A stretch of DNA of 64,000 bases, taken from Roseiarcus sp963829505. GTDB taxonomy: Bacteria > Pseudomonadota > Alphaproteobacteria > Rhizobiales > Beijerinckiaceae. The notes beneath the pieces are model-generated. The model searched no databases and was not told the DNA's origin. It saw nothing but the letters and a program-made list of their open reading frames with translations. Both the position numbers and the translations under genes were made by a program. The stretch spans positions 1,240,001 to 1,304,000 of the forward strand of contig CAWHIL010000001.1 in assembly GCA_963829505.1 (NCBI GenBank), given 5' to 3'. This document shows, piece by piece, positions 23,757-34,681 of this stretch (position 1 is its first letter; every line of letters starts with the position of its first letter).

Positions 23757-25190
23757 ATGGCCAGGCTCAGATCCTCCTACGTCTGCCAGAACTGCGGCGC
23801 GATCACCCAGCGCTGGCAGGGAAAGTGCGAATCCTGCGGCGAATGGAACACGATTATCGAGGAGGCGGCCGCGCTGGGAGTCGGCGCCGGCGGGGGCGAA
23901 CGGCGGCGGACCGCGGGCCGCCCGTTTCCGCTCGAGGATCTCTCCGGCCACGTGACGCCGGAACCCCGGGTGGCGACCGGCATCGGCGAACTCGACCGGG
24001 TCGCCGGCGGCGGCTTCGTCGTGGGTTCGGCGACGCTCATCGGCGGCGAGCCCGGCATCGGCAAGTCGACCCTGCTCATTCAGGCCTGCGCCGCCGTGGC
24101 GCGGCAGGGCGGGCGCGTCGTCTATGTGTCGGGCGAGGAATCGACCGCCCAGGTCCGCCTGCGCGCCGCCCGGCTTGGGCTCGCCGAGGCGCCGGTCCAG
24201 CTTGCCGCGCAGACGCTGGTCGAGGACATCGTCGCGACGCTCGCCTCGGGAGACGCGCCGAAGCTGGTCGTCATCGATTCGATCCAGACGCTGTGGAGCG
24301 ACGCCATCGAATCGGCGCCGGGGACCGTGAGCCAGGTTCGCGCCTCGGCGCAGGGTCTCATCCGCTTCGCCAAGGCGAGCGGCGCGGCCGTCCTGATGGT
24401 CGGCCACGTCACCAAGGACGGCCAGATCGCCGGTCCCCGGGTGGTCGAGCACATGGTCGACGCCGTCTTCTCCTTCGAGGGCGACGGCTCGCACGCCTTC
24501 CGGCTCCTGCGCGCCTCGAAGAACCGCTTCGGCGCGACCGACGAGGTCGGCGTCTTCGAAATGACCGGCGCCGGGCTCGCCGAGGCGCCGAACCCGTCGG
24601 CGCTCTTTCTCGCCGGCCGCGACGGGGCCGCAGCGCCTGGGGCGTCGGTGTTCGCGGGCGTCGAAGGCGCCCGGCCGCTGCTTGTCGAGATCCAGGCGCT
24701 GGTCGCCCCGACGTCGCTCGGCACGCCGCGGCGGGCGGTCGTCGGCTGGGAGCCGAGCCGGCTCGCGATGGTGCTCGCGGTGCTCGAATCGCACGGCGGG
24801 CTGAAGCTTGGCCAATACGACATCTATCTCAACGTCGCCGGGGGTTTGAGGGTGTTCGAGCCCGCCGCCGACCTCGCCGCCGCCGCGGCGCTCGTCTCCT
24901 CGCTGACGGGAGCGATCCTGCCGCACGACGCGGTCTATTTCGGCGAGCTTGCCCTCTCCGGGTCCGTCCGGCCGGTCGCCCACACCGGCTTGCGGCTGAA
25001 GGAGGCCGCGAAACTCGGCTTTTCCCGCGCCTTCGCCCCTCCATCGCCGCGCGTCGAGGGCGAGGGAACGGGCGCGGCCGTGACCCCGATCGCCTCGGCC
25101 GCCTCGCTGACCGCGCTGATCGCGGCCGCCGCGGTCGAGGCGAGCGTCGAGACCCACAAAGCCCGGCCTGCCGGAGTCCGGGCCGAGTAG
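23757..25190 (+). CDS. radA: DNA repair protein RadA
   Basis: A 477-residue RecA-like branch-migration ATPase. It begins with a C4 zinc finger (CQNCGAITQRWQGKCESC), then the Walker A motif GGEPGIGKST, Walker B LVVIDSIQT, the RadA-specific KNRFG motif (RASKNRFGATDE) and a C-terminal Lon-protease-like domain ending near residue 440. It processes recombination intermediates. ATG 23757 sits just before MARLRSSYVCQNC, the usual RadA start. A 30-residue insertion-like Ala/Gly/Arg linker follows the zinc finger. Confidence 0.97.
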   Translation: MARLRSSYVCQNCGAITQRWQGKCESCGEWNTIIEEAAALGVGAGGGERRRTAGRPFPLEDLSGHVTPEPRVATGIGELDRVAGGGFVVGSATLIGGEPGIGKSTLLIQACAAVARQGGRVVYVSGEESTAQVRLRAARLGLAEAPVQLAAQTLVEDIVATLASGDAPKLVVIDSIQTLWSDAIESAPGTVSQVRASAQGLIRFAKASGAAVLMVGHVTKDGQIAGPRVVEHMVDAVFSFEGDGSHAFRLLRASKNRFGATDEVGVFEMTGAGLAEAPNPSALFLAGRDGAAAPGASVFAGVEGARPLLVEIQALVAPTSLGTPRRAVVGWEPSRLAMVLAVLESHGGLKLGQYDIYLNVAGGLRVFEPAADLAAAAALVSSLTGAILPHDAVYFGELALSGSVRPVAHTGLRLKEAAKLGFSRAFAPPSPRVEGEGTGAAVTPIASAASLTALIAAAAVEASVETHKARPAGVRAE

Positions 25191-25487
25191 AGCGTCAGTT
25201 TCAAACTCGGGTTCGGTCGTTCAAGCGGCGCAAACAGCGCACACTACATGCTGTCAAACGTCAATCCGAACCAAGTCGTAACGAGACGGTTGGGGCGAGC
25301 ATCGGGAAGTTGGCGGCATTTGGCGGCACTGTTGGTGCTGAAGGTAAACACTACCAACTTGTCGGAATCAGCGATGTCGAAATGATCTCCCCACCCATCC
25401 GTCCGCCGACGGTCGGCGTCGCCGGCCGTTGAAATCCGCGCCAAATCGATATATTGCGACAATATCATATATCAAAGGTCCCGAGGC
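25191..25487. other. Intergenic spacer between radA and the CopG/PIN module
   Basis: Non-coding, somewhat AT-richer than the surroundings, especially 25440-25480. Apart from the operator candidate listed separately, nothing is recognised. Confidence 0.4.
25447..25476. promoter_or_regulatory. AT-rich palindromic promoter/operator candidate of the CopG/PIN module
   Basis: ATATTG-CGA-CAATAT (25451-25465) is a perfect inverted repeat within an AT-rich stretch just 22 bp before the antitoxin ATG. CopG-type antitoxins usually repress their own promoter through such sites. Binding is inferred. Confidence 0.5.
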
Positions 25488-25703
25488 ATGCGAACATTGA
25501 TCGACCTTACGGACCGCCAGGTGGCGGGGCTAAAGGATCTGGCGAAGAGCGAGGAGCGGTCGCGCGCGGCGCTCATCCGTCAGGCGATCGACGACTATCT
25601 TGCGAAGCGGGGCAGCGAGCGGGACGTCGACGCCTTCGGCCTATGGGGGGAGCGCGAAGTGGATGGTTTGGCCTACCAGAAGAAGGTTCGCGACGAATGG
25701 TGA
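25488..25703 (+). CDS. Ribbon-helix-helix (CopG-type) antitoxin
   Basis: A 71-residue protein with an N-terminal RHH DNA-binding fold (MRTLIDLTDRQVAGLKDLAK, then RSRAALIRQAIDDYLAKR) and a C-terminal tail (DAFGLWGEREVDGLAYQKK) that should wrap the toxin. Its stop overlaps the PIN toxin start by seven bases. It should neutralise the toxin and autorepress the operon. Confidence 0.88.
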   Translation: MRTLIDLTDRQVAGLKDLAKSEERSRAALIRQAIDDYLAKRGSERDVDAFGLWGEREVDGLAYQKKVRDEW

Positions 25704-26062
25704 GGCCGCTGTTCGACACCAACGTCCTGGTCGACTTCCTGAACGCGGTTCCGCAGGCCCGCACCGAGCTTCAGCGTTATCCGCAGAAGGCGATCAGCAT
25801 CATCACCTGGATGGAGGTGATGGTGGGAGCCGGACGCGAGGTCGAATCCGCCACCCGCGCATTCCTGAAGGGTTTCGAGGTCATCGGACTCGATGAAACG
25901 ATCGCCGAGCGGGCCGTCGACCTTCGCCGGAGCCATCGGATCAAGCTGCCCGACGCGATCATCTGGGCGACGGCGCAAACAAGCGAGATGCTTCTTGTCA
26001 CCCGCAACACGAAAGACTTCGCCGACGACGATCCAGGCGTCCGCCTGCCGTACACCCTGTAG
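25697..26062 (+). CDS. vapC: PIN-domain toxin, VapC type
   Basis: A 121-residue PIN ribonuclease. The acidic metal-binding residues are seen in LFDTNVLVDFL (first Asp), TWMEVMVGA (Glu), KLPDAIIWATA (Asp) and the final TRNTKDF region. Such toxins cleave tRNA or rRNA and arrest growth when the antitoxin is lost. ATG 25697 overlaps the antitoxin stop. The pair stands alone between radA and cvpA. Confidence 0.9.
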   Translation: MVRPLFDTNVLVDFLNAVPQARTELQRYPQKAISIITWMEVMVGAGREVESATRAFLKGFEVIGLDETIAERAVDLRRSHRIKLPDAIIWATAQTSEMLLVTRNTKDFADDDPGVRLPYTL

Positions 26063-26194
26063 GCCGATTTGGCGCTTCCCGGCTCGGCGCCGGCGCTCCG
26101 GCGGGGTGACGAACCGGGGCGCCTTGGCTATAAGGCGCTCCTCACAAGGCTGCGCCGAACGCCGGACGCCGAGCGAATCGACAAGGTTGTCTTG

Positions 26195-26901
26195 ATGCCG
26201 TCCTATCTCGACCTCGCCGTTCTTGCGATCGTTCTCGTCTCGGCGGTCCTGTCGATGCTGCGCGGCTTTTCCCGCGAGGTGCTGGCGATCGCCTCCTGGG
26301 CGGCGGCGGCGGCGGCGGCCTATTATTTCTACCCCGTTGTGACGCCCCATCTGACGCCCTATATCCACAAGGACGTCCTCGCGCAGGCGGCGGCCGCGGC
26401 GATCGTGTTCTTCGCCACGCTGATCGTGGTTTCGCTGTTCACCGTGAGGCTGTCGGACGCCATTCTCGACAGCAAGATCGGCGCGCTCGACCGGACGCTC
26501 GGGTTCGTGTTCGGGGTGGCGCGCGGCTTCCTTCTGGCGGTCGTGGCGTTCGCGATTTTCAACTGGCTGGTGTCGGACAAGCAGCAACCGGTATGGGTCA
26601 AGACCGCAAAGACGCGCCCGATCCTGACCGACACGGCGGACAAGATCGTCGCCATGCTGCCGGAGGACGCGGCGGCGACGATCGACACGTGGATCAAGTC
26701 GCACGGGAACGTGACGCCGGCCAACGAGGAGCCGGCGGACGAATCGACCCCGCCGAACGAGGTCGCGCCGGCCGCGCCGCCGACCCCGGCCCCGGCGCCG
26801 GCCCAGAAGAAGGCGGATTCCTCGCCGCCGGCGTCGATGTCCGACAAGCAGAAGCTGGACGCGATCATCAACGGGCGCCCGGCCGCGCCCGCGCCGAAGC
26901 A

Positions 26902-26905
<4 letters not shown>
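26195..26905 (+). CDS. cvpA: CvpA-family membrane protein
   Basis: A 236-residue protein with four membrane helices in residues 1-130 (YLDLAVLAIVLVSAVLSMLRGF..., then LDRTLGFVFGVARGF, the CvpA hallmark) and a long cytoplasmic, Pro/Ala/Glu-rich tail ending NGRPAAPAPKQ. CvpA is needed for colicin V production in E. coli and affects envelope stress; its molecular role is unclear. The stop overlaps the purF GTG start (GTGA), the classical cvpA-purF arrangement. The ATG at 26195 precedes MPSYLDLAV. Confidence 0.92.
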
Positions 26906-28371
<1,466 letters not shown>

Positions 28372-28480
28372 TCGAAACGCCGGCGCTCTTGACGAGACGG
28401 CCGGAGCCGGGAAAACACTGTCAATAACGACAATCGGGCCAGCCTCATGGGGCAGGTCTTCGCGTGGGCGGAAACAGGCG

Positions 28481-30154
28481 ATGGCGGACCAAGGACTCGC
28501 GCGGGCGGCCCCGGGCGCCGGCTTTCTCGATCGCAAGGCGACGATCGCGAAGGCCGGCTTCAACCGATGGCTCGTCCCTCCCGCGGCGCTGGCCATCCAC
28601 CTGTGCATCGGCATGGCCTACGGCTTCAGCGTCTTCTGGGCGCCCCTCGGGCGCGCGGTCGCGGTCGCGCACGGGCAGGCGAAACCGATCGCCTGCCCCG
28701 GGGACCCGCTGACCTTCTTCGGCAAGCTCGGCATCACCGGCCACGCGCTGTTCGCCACGGACTGCGACTGGACGCAGTTCGACCTCGGGTGGATGTTCAC
28801 CCTCTTCTTCGTCGTGCTGGGCTCCTCCGCGGCAATCCTCGGGGGCTGGCTCGAGCGGGCGGGCCCGCGCAAGGCGGGCGTGGTCGCTGCGGTATGCTGG
28901 GCGGGAGGCCTGGTGATTTCGGCCTTCGGCGTCTCCGTGCATCAGCTCTGGATCATGTGGCTGGGCTCGGGGGTGATCGGCGGGATCGGCCTCGGCCTCG
29001 GCTACATCTCGCCGGTCTCGACGCTGGTGAAATGGTTTCCCGACCGCCGCGGCATGGCGACCGGCATGGCGATCATGGGCTTTGGCGGCGGCGCGATGAT
29101 CGGCTCGCCGCTCGCAAGCCTGCTCATGAACGCCTTCAGGACGCCGACCGATGTCGGCGTCTGGCAGACCTTCCTGGTTCTCGCGGCCGTCTATTTCGTT
29201 TTCATGATGGGCGGCGCGCTCGGCTACCGGGTCCCGCCGGATCACTGGGCCCCTGACGGGTTCCAGCCGCCGGCGCGCTCGGGCCGGATGATCGCCCACG
29301 GGGTCGTGCACCTGAACGACGCGCTGAAGACGCCGCAGTTCTGGCTCGTCTGGCTCGTGCTCCTGATGAACGTCTCGGCCGGCATCGGCGTCATCGGCGC
29401 GGCCGCGCCGATGCTGCAGGAGACGTTCGGCGGGCGCCTGTTCGGCCACGTTTCCGTCGGCTTCGCCCAGTTTACCGACGACGACCGCAAGCTCGCGGGC
29501 GCGGTCGCCGCCGGCTTCGTCGGCCTCTTCTCGCTCTTCAACATCGCCGGCCGCTTCGTCTGGGCCTCGCTCTCCGACCGGATCGGACGCAAGACCACTT
29601 ACTTCGTCTTCTTCATCCTCGGCATTCTCTGCTACGGCTCGCTGACGACGATCGCCGGATGGGGCGCGCTGCCGCTGTTCGCCGCGGTCTGCTGCGTCAT
29701 CGCCTCGATGTACGGCGGCGGCTTCGCGACCGTGCCCGCCTATCTCGCCGACCTTTTCGGCGTGCAATATGTCGGGGCGATCCACGGACGGCTGCTCACC
29801 GCCTGGTCGACGGCCGGGGTTCTTGGGCCGGTCCTGGTGAACTATCTGCACGACCAGCGGGTCGCCGACGGCGTGCCGCGCGAGCACGTCTACGATGCGA
29901 TCTTCTACGCGCTGACCGGCCTTCTCGTCGTCGGCCTCGTCGCCAATGCGCTCGTCCGGCCGGTCGCCGAGAGATGGTTCGCCAAGGCTCCGGGCGAGCA
30001 CGAGCGCCGGATCGCGGCCGCGCGAACCTCATCCTTCGGCATCGGCTACGGCGGATTTGACGCCGAGACGGCGGTCGCCTGGGCGCTGGTCGGCGTGCCG
30101 CTCGCCTGGGGCGTCTACATGACGTTGCTCAGCGCCGCGAAGATCTTCCAGTAA
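28481..30154 (+). CDS. MFS transporter, oxalate/formate antiporter (OFA) type
   Basis: A 557-residue, 12-helix major facilitator. OFA features include the N-terminal RWLVPPAALAIHLCIGMAYGFSVFW, GGIGLGLGYISPVSTLVKWFPDRRG and NIAGRFVWASLSDRIGRK. An insertion of about 30 residues after helix 1 carries two cysteines (IACPGDP, ATDCDW). The OFA group includes carriers for oxalate, formate and other monocarboxylates; the substrate here is not evident. A further C-terminal helix lies after residue 525. Confidence 0.88.
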   Translation: MADQGLARAAPGAGFLDRKATIAKAGFNRWLVPPAALAIHLCIGMAYGFSVFWAPLGRAVAVAHGQAKPIACPGDPLTFFGKLGITGHALFATDCDWTQFDLGWMFTLFFVVLGSSAAILGGWLERAGPRKAGVVAAVCWAGGLVISAFGVSVHQLWIMWLGSGVIGGIGLGLGYISPVSTLVKWFPDRRGMATGMAIMGFGGGAMIGSPLASLLMNAFRTPTDVGVWQTFLVLAAVYFVFMMGGALGYRVPPDHWAPDGFQPPARSGRMIAHGVVHLNDALKTPQFWLVWLVLLMNVSAGIGVIGAAAPMLQETFGGRLFGHVSVGFAQFTDDDRKLAGAVAAGFVGLFSLFNIAGRFVWASLSDRIGRKTTYFVFFILGILCYGSLTTIAGWGALPLFAAVCCVIASMYGGGFATVPAYLADLFGVQYVGAIHGRLLTAWSTAGVLGPVLVNYLHDQRVADGVPREHVYDAIFYALTGLLVVGLVANALVRPVAERWFAKAPGEHERRIAAARTSSFGIGYGGFDAETAVAWALVGVPLAWGVYMTLLSAAKIFQ

Positions 30155-30222
30155 CGGCCTCGAATAGAGCGCGCGATCGATCCAGTGCGCCGCAAAGCGC
30201 CGGCCCGCCGGTCGCGGCGCCG

Positions 30223-30240
30223 CGTTCACATGCCTGTCAC
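30223..30240 (+). promoter_or_regulatory. Pho-box-like direct repeat upstream of the phosphate transporter gene
   Basis: CGTTCAC-ATGC-CTGTCAC shows two 7-bp half-sites 11 bp apart, as in PhoB boxes, and ends 48 bp before the ATG of a PiT phosphate transporter gene. One half matches the consensus CTGTCAC exactly. The match is suggestive only. Confidence 0.45.
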
Positions 30241-30288
30241 ACGGCCTCGCGATAGCTTCTCCGTCGCGAGCCTCAGGAGCAGCCTTCG

Positions 30289-31911
30289 ATGACCGCCGCC
30301 GATCTGTCGACCGCCCGGACAGCTCCTCCCGCCATGGCGGGAAAACCGCATCTCGATCATCCGATGGATATCCGGCTCGTGCTCGGCATTCTCGCCGTGC
30401 TCGCCGGGGGGCTCTTCTACATGGCGTATTCGATCCGCACCGACATCGCCGACTCGGGCGGCGGTCCGACGACGATCGTGCCCTTCCTGCTGCTTGGCGT
30501 CGCGCTCCTGATCGCGCTCGGCTTCGAATTCGTCAACGGCTTCCACGACACCGCCAATGCGGTCGCGACCGTCATCTACACCCACGCCCTGCCGGCCCAG
30601 TTCGCCGTCGTCTGGTCCGGGTGCTGGAACCTGCTCGGCGTGCTTGTCTCGAGCGGCGCCGTCGCCTTCGGGATCGTGTCGCTGCTGCCGGTCGAACTGA
30701 TCCTGCAGGTCGGTTCGAGCGCCGGCTATGCGATGGTGTTCGCGCTCCTGATCGCGGCGATCATCTGGAACCTGGGCACCTGGTCCTTCGGCATCCCGGC
30801 GTCGAGCTCGCATACGCTGATCGGCTCGATCGTCGGCGTCGGCATCACCAACGCGCTTCTGCGCGGCAAGGACGGAACCTCGGGGGTGGATTGGGACCAG
30901 GTGACGAAGGTTGGCGAGGCCCTGCTGCTTTCGCCGGTGTTCGGGTTCTTCCTGTCGGCGCTGCTCCTGCTCGCCATGAAGGCGATCATCCGCATTCCGG
31001 CGCTCTACAAGGCGCCCGAGGGGCCAAATCCGCCGCCGACCTGGATTCGCGGCCTGCTCGTCCTCACCTGCACGCTGGTGTCGTTCTTCCACGGCTCGAA
31101 CGACGGCCAGAAGGGCATGGGCCTCATCATGCTGATCCTCATAGGCGTCGCGCCGACGGCTTACGCGCTGAACCGCGCCCCGCCCGCCGGCCACGCCGAA
31201 GCCTTCATCAGCGCCGCCGAGAACGCCTCGAAGATCGTCTCCACCCATGGCGCCGGCTTCAGCGTGATCGGCGATCCGCGTCCCGCGGTGACCGAATACA
31301 TCCACGCGCACAAGATCAGCGAGGGCACCTATCCGTCGCTCGCCGTGCTGGTGCGGCAGATCAGCGACTCGGTCAAGGAATACGGCTCGGTCGCCAAGAC
31401 GCCGCTCGAGAAGGTGCAGAACGTCCGTAACGACATGTATCTGGCTTCCGAGGCGATCCGTGTCCTCCAGAAGGACAAGGAGAACGAGCTGTCCGCCGAC
31501 GAGAAAAAGCAGATGGGCGAGTTCAAGACGCAGCTCGACTACGCGACCAAGTTCATCCCGCTCTGGGTGAAGATCTGCGTTGCCATCGCCCTCGGTCTCG
31601 GCACGATGGTCGGCTGGAAGCGCATCGTCGTGACGGTCGGCGAGAAGATCGGCAAGACCCATCTCACCTACGGCCAGGGCGCGGCCGCCGAGCTTGTCGC
31701 GGCCGCGACCATCGGCGCGGCGGACGGCTTCGGCCTGCCCGTGTCGACCACCCACGTTCTCTCCTCCGGCGTCGCCGGCACGATGGTGGCCAACGGCTCG
31801 GGCATGCAGTGGTCGACGGTCGGCAGCATCGCGCTCGCCTGGGTGCTGACCCTGCCCGCGGCGATGCTCCTGTCGGGCACGCTGTTCTTCATCTTCCGCC
31901 ACGTGTTCTGA
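30289..31911 (+). CDS. pit: PiT-family inorganic phosphate transporter
   Basis: A 540-residue, multi-helix PiT carrier for low-affinity metal-phosphate uptake. Both inverted family repeats are seen: GFEFVNGFHDTANAVATVIYT near the N-terminus, FFHGSNDGQKGMG in the middle, and the paired GIPASSSHTLIGSIVGVG and GLPVSTTHVLSSGVAG segments. The central hydrophilic loop (about residues 300-410, with KISEGTYPSL and KENELSADEK) is long for the family and soluble-looking. No PhoU-like partner gene is adjacent. It is followed by REP-like repeats. Confidence 0.93.
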   Translation: MTAADLSTARTAPPAMAGKPHLDHPMDIRLVLGILAVLAGGLFYMAYSIRTDIADSGGGPTTIVPFLLLGVALLIALGFEFVNGFHDTANAVATVIYTHALPAQFAVVWSGCWNLLGVLVSSGAVAFGIVSLLPVELILQVGSSAGYAMVFALLIAAIIWNLGTWSFGIPASSSHTLIGSIVGVGITNALLRGKDGTSGVDWDQVTKVGEALLLSPVFGFFLSALLLLAMKAIIRIPALYKAPEGPNPPPTWIRGLLVLTCTLVSFFHGSNDGQKGMGLIMLILIGVAPTAYALNRAPPAGHAEAFISAAENASKIVSTHGAGFSVIGDPRPAVTEYIHAHKISEGTYPSLAVLVRQISDSVKEYGSVAKTPLEKVQNVRNDMYLASEAIRVLQKDKENELSADEKKQMGEFKTQLDYATKFIPLWVKICVAIALGLGTMVGWKRIVVTVGEKIGKTHLTYGQGAAAELVAAATIGAADGFGLPVSTTHVLSSGVAGTMVANGSGMQWSTVGSIALAWVLTLPAAMLLSGTLFFIFRHVF

Positions 31912-31927
31912 CAGACGCCGACGCGTC

Positions 31928-32042
31928 CCTTCTCCCCGTTCACGGGGAGAAGGTCAGGATGAGGGGCTGGGCGACGAGCCAACGGCGGCCAATCCCCACG
32001 CCCCTCACCCCGGCCCTCTCCCCGCTCACGCGCGGAGAGGGG
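31928..32042. repeat. REP-like palindromes between pit and the DnaQ-like gene
   Basis: An 11-bp perfect inverted repeat (31928-31938 with 31943-31953, loop TTCA) is followed at about 32014-32042 by a degenerate copy of CCCTCTCCCCGC...GCGGAGAGGG. It is the same family as at 9.7 and 46.9 kb and may also terminate convergent transcripts. Confidence 0.65.
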
Positions 32043-32049
32043 GCGATGC

Positions 32050-32718
32050 TCAGCCGCCTCCGTAATGCGCGATCGGCCGCGTCCGCTGACGGGCGATGCG
32101 GACGTCGCGCGCCTTCAGGTCTTCGATGGTCAGGTGCATCATCGCAGTCATCAGGGCGTCGGACGTGGCGTCGTGCTGCTCGAGCGCCGGCAAGCCCAGA
32201 TCGGCGAGGATGCTCATGAACCTGAGGTCGACCTCGGTTCCCGGCGGGGCGTCGCCGTACTTGCGCTCGTAGTAGGCGCCCGAGACCTCGATCCGCGGGT
32301 TCGGCAGCCCGATCCCGATCAGCCGGCGGACGTGCCTGTTGAGCATCGCGACGTCGAACTCGATGTAGTAGCCGACGAGCGGCCGCGCTCCGATGAAGCG
32401 CAGAAGCTCGGGCAGCACCTCGTCCATCGACCGGCCGTCCTTGAGGTCCTGCTCGCGCAGGCGGTGGATCTTGATGGCGTCCGGGTTGAGCCTCGCCTTT
32501 GGCTTGACGATCGCCTCGAAGCGTTCGCTCGTCAGGATGCGATTGCCGCGGATGCGGATAGCGGCGACGGCGATGATGTCGTCCCTCCTCGTGTTCAGGC
32601 CGGTCGTCTCGCAGTCGATGGAGACGGCTTCGCCTTCCGGCGGAGTGTCGAACAGGAAGCGGTAGGCGGGATCGCGCAGAAGGCGAAGCATGAGGCGACG
32701 CCTGAGGCCCTTGAGCAT
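32050..32718 (-). CDS. DnaQ-like 3'-5' exonuclease
   Basis: A 222-residue DEDDh exonuclease related to the Pol III epsilon subunit. ExoI has SIDCETTGLN (Asp, Glu), ExoII has GYYIEFDVAML (Asp), and ExoIII has EQHDATSDALM (His, Asp). It lacks a polymerase-binding tail. Its ATG overlaps the stop of the cNMP/CBS/DUF294 gene (TGATG), a pairing common in proteobacteria whose joint role is not known. Confidence 0.9.
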   Translation of the reverse strand: MLKGLRRRLMLRLLRDPAYRFLFDTPPEGEAVSIDCETTGLNTRRDDIIAVAAIRIRGNRILTSERFEAIVKPKARLNPDAIKIHRLREQDLKDGRSMDEVLPELLRFIGARPLVGYYIEFDVAMLNRHVRRLIGIGLPNPRIEVSGAYYERKYGDAPPGTEVDLRFMSILADLGLPALEQHDATSDALMTAMMHLTIEDLKARDVRIARQRTRPIAHYGGG

Positions 32719-34513
32719 CAGAACATCGCCAGATTGAAGTGGCGCCGCAGCATTTCGCGCAGGCGCTTCACCACATGGAAGGCGTCGCGCAGAAGGTCGC
32801 GCTCCATGGTCGACAATTCGCCCGGCTTGACAAGGCTCGTCGCCGCCTTCTCGGCGATCTGCGCGTCGAGTTCAGCGTCATGAGGTAGTTCAGCGCCTGG
32901 GTCAGCTCGCGCGCAAACTGCTCGTCGAACCGGCCGAGCTCCGCGAGTTTCGCGATCCGCGCGGTCGTTGCGGTCTCGTGCAGCCCGTTCTCGAGCGCAA
33001 GGGCTCTGACGCCGTGCACGATCGGAAAGACGCCGCCCTTCTTGAGATCGAGCGCGTCCCCCTCGGCCTTCGAGGTGACGAGGTTGTTGAAGAATCCGAT
33101 CGGGGTCGGAAAGGCGTCGATGGCGCGCGCGAAGCGGGCGAGCCGCACCGGCTCGCCGCGCATGAGGTCGATCAGCTCCTGCTTGGCGGCTTTCAGAAGA
33201 TCGGCGTCGCCGGCGGTCGCCGCCGCGTCGTAGACGATCGCAATGTCCATGACGCCCGCTTCGTCCGACATCGCGAGCCAGCGGCGGAAATCGTCGCGGT
33301 ATTCGTCGAGCGTCCGCGACCAGAGCGGGTTGCGCACCATCACCTCGCCCGGACAGGGCGGGAAGCCGCACTCGGCGAGCCCGTCGAACACGTCGGCGCG
33401 GAAACGGACGAGGTCCTCCTCGGGCGCGGGCACGCGCAGGATGAGCCCGTTGTCCTGGTCGGTGCGGAACGTCTGCTCGCCGCGCCCCTCGCTGCCCATG
33501 ACGAAGAAGCATCCGTTGTCGCGGATCGACTCGGGGGCGACGAGCGCAAACAGTTTTTCGTGCAGCCTCCGGTTCAGGTCGGAGACGATCTCGCACACGA
33601 GCTCGACCTTGACGCCCTGGCGGCGCAGGAGCCGGATCTGCGGTTCGATTCCCTTCGCCGCCCGTGCGAGGTCGGCGATCGAGCGCGCGCGGTCGATCCG
33701 GCCCGCGACGAGCTGCGAGTTCCCGGCGACGAAACTCAGAAGGTCGATGTCTTCGAGCAGGCCGACGAACATGCCGTTCTCGCCGACCGCGAGGCGGCGC
33801 TTGTTGTGCTTGGCCATGCGCAGGAGCGCGGTCGTGACGAGATCGTCGGGGCTGACGCAGACGACCGGGCGATGCGCCAGCGGACCGATGGCGCTCGCCG
33901 CGGGCAGATGGTCGCAAAGCGCCGCGTTCAGAAGATCGGAGCGGGTGACGATGCCGACCCCGTCGATCTCGGTGACGAAGAGCGCGTAGGTCTTGTGCTC
34001 GCGCATGAGCGCGGCGGCGTCGGCGATCGATTCGGTCGCATCGACGAAGATCGCCGGATGATGGAAGAGCTCGTCGACGCGCGCCCCGAGAAGCGGGGCG
34101 AACCGGGCCGCCTCCTCCTCGTTCGAGACGGTGTCGAGCTTGTGCGCGATGTCGAGATAGAAGAACGAGGCGAAGCGCGGATTGCGGTCGATCAGCCTGA
34201 GGGTCACGTCGCGCGGCAGGAGATTGCACAGCGTCTCCTCGCGCGCGACGAACGCGTTGGCGCTGCGGCCCTGGACCAGCGCGCGCGAATCGAACATGTC
34301 GCCGGGGCCGCGGAGCGCGACGAGGTCGTCGCCGTCCCGCTCCTCGACCGCCCCCTTGATGACGACAAAGAGGCTGTCGGGCGCGCCGTTCCGCGCGATG
34401 ATCGTCTCGTTCGGGCGGAAATAGGCGATGTCGAGCGCGCTGCGGACGGCGTCGAGTTCCTCGAGGCTCAGCCGGTCGAACGGCGCGCTGCGCGGATCAA
34501 AATTCTGGGCCAA
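32718..34513 (-). CDS. cNMP-binding/CBS/DUF294 nucleotidyltransferase-like protein, frameshifted near its 3' end
   Basis: A protein of about 600 residues. It has an N-terminal cyclic-nucleotide-type domain (about 15-125), a CBS pair (about 150-270), and a DUF294 nucleotidyltransferase domain with GSEGRGEQTFRTDQDNGLIL, then its C-terminal helical domain. The main frame ends abnormally after ALNYLMTLN; the expected end (LDAQIAEKAATSLVKPG ... LRRHFNLAMF) continues in another frame, which one missing base at about 32873-32880 explains. The TTG at 34513 follows GGAGGAGAAGG. The family is linked to signal sensing; the reaction is unknown. Confidence 0.87.
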
Positions 34514-34681
34514 CCTTCTCCTCCCGGACTCTCGGGAATTGTCCCCGCCCTGCCCGGACGCCGCAAGTGAACAAAGGTCAAACGGCGCAGGACCGTCGCT
34601 CATCGGATGGAAGGCTGCGGCCGAGCCTGCTACAACGGGGACAGGAAAGAGGCGCGACGACGCGCGTTGCGGCGGGGACCC

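Noticed and set aside
25195..25240. Possible remnant of the FitAB cassette terminal repeat near the CopG/PIN module
   Set aside because: The resemblance to CAGTTTGAACTT is short and needs gaps; too weak to call.
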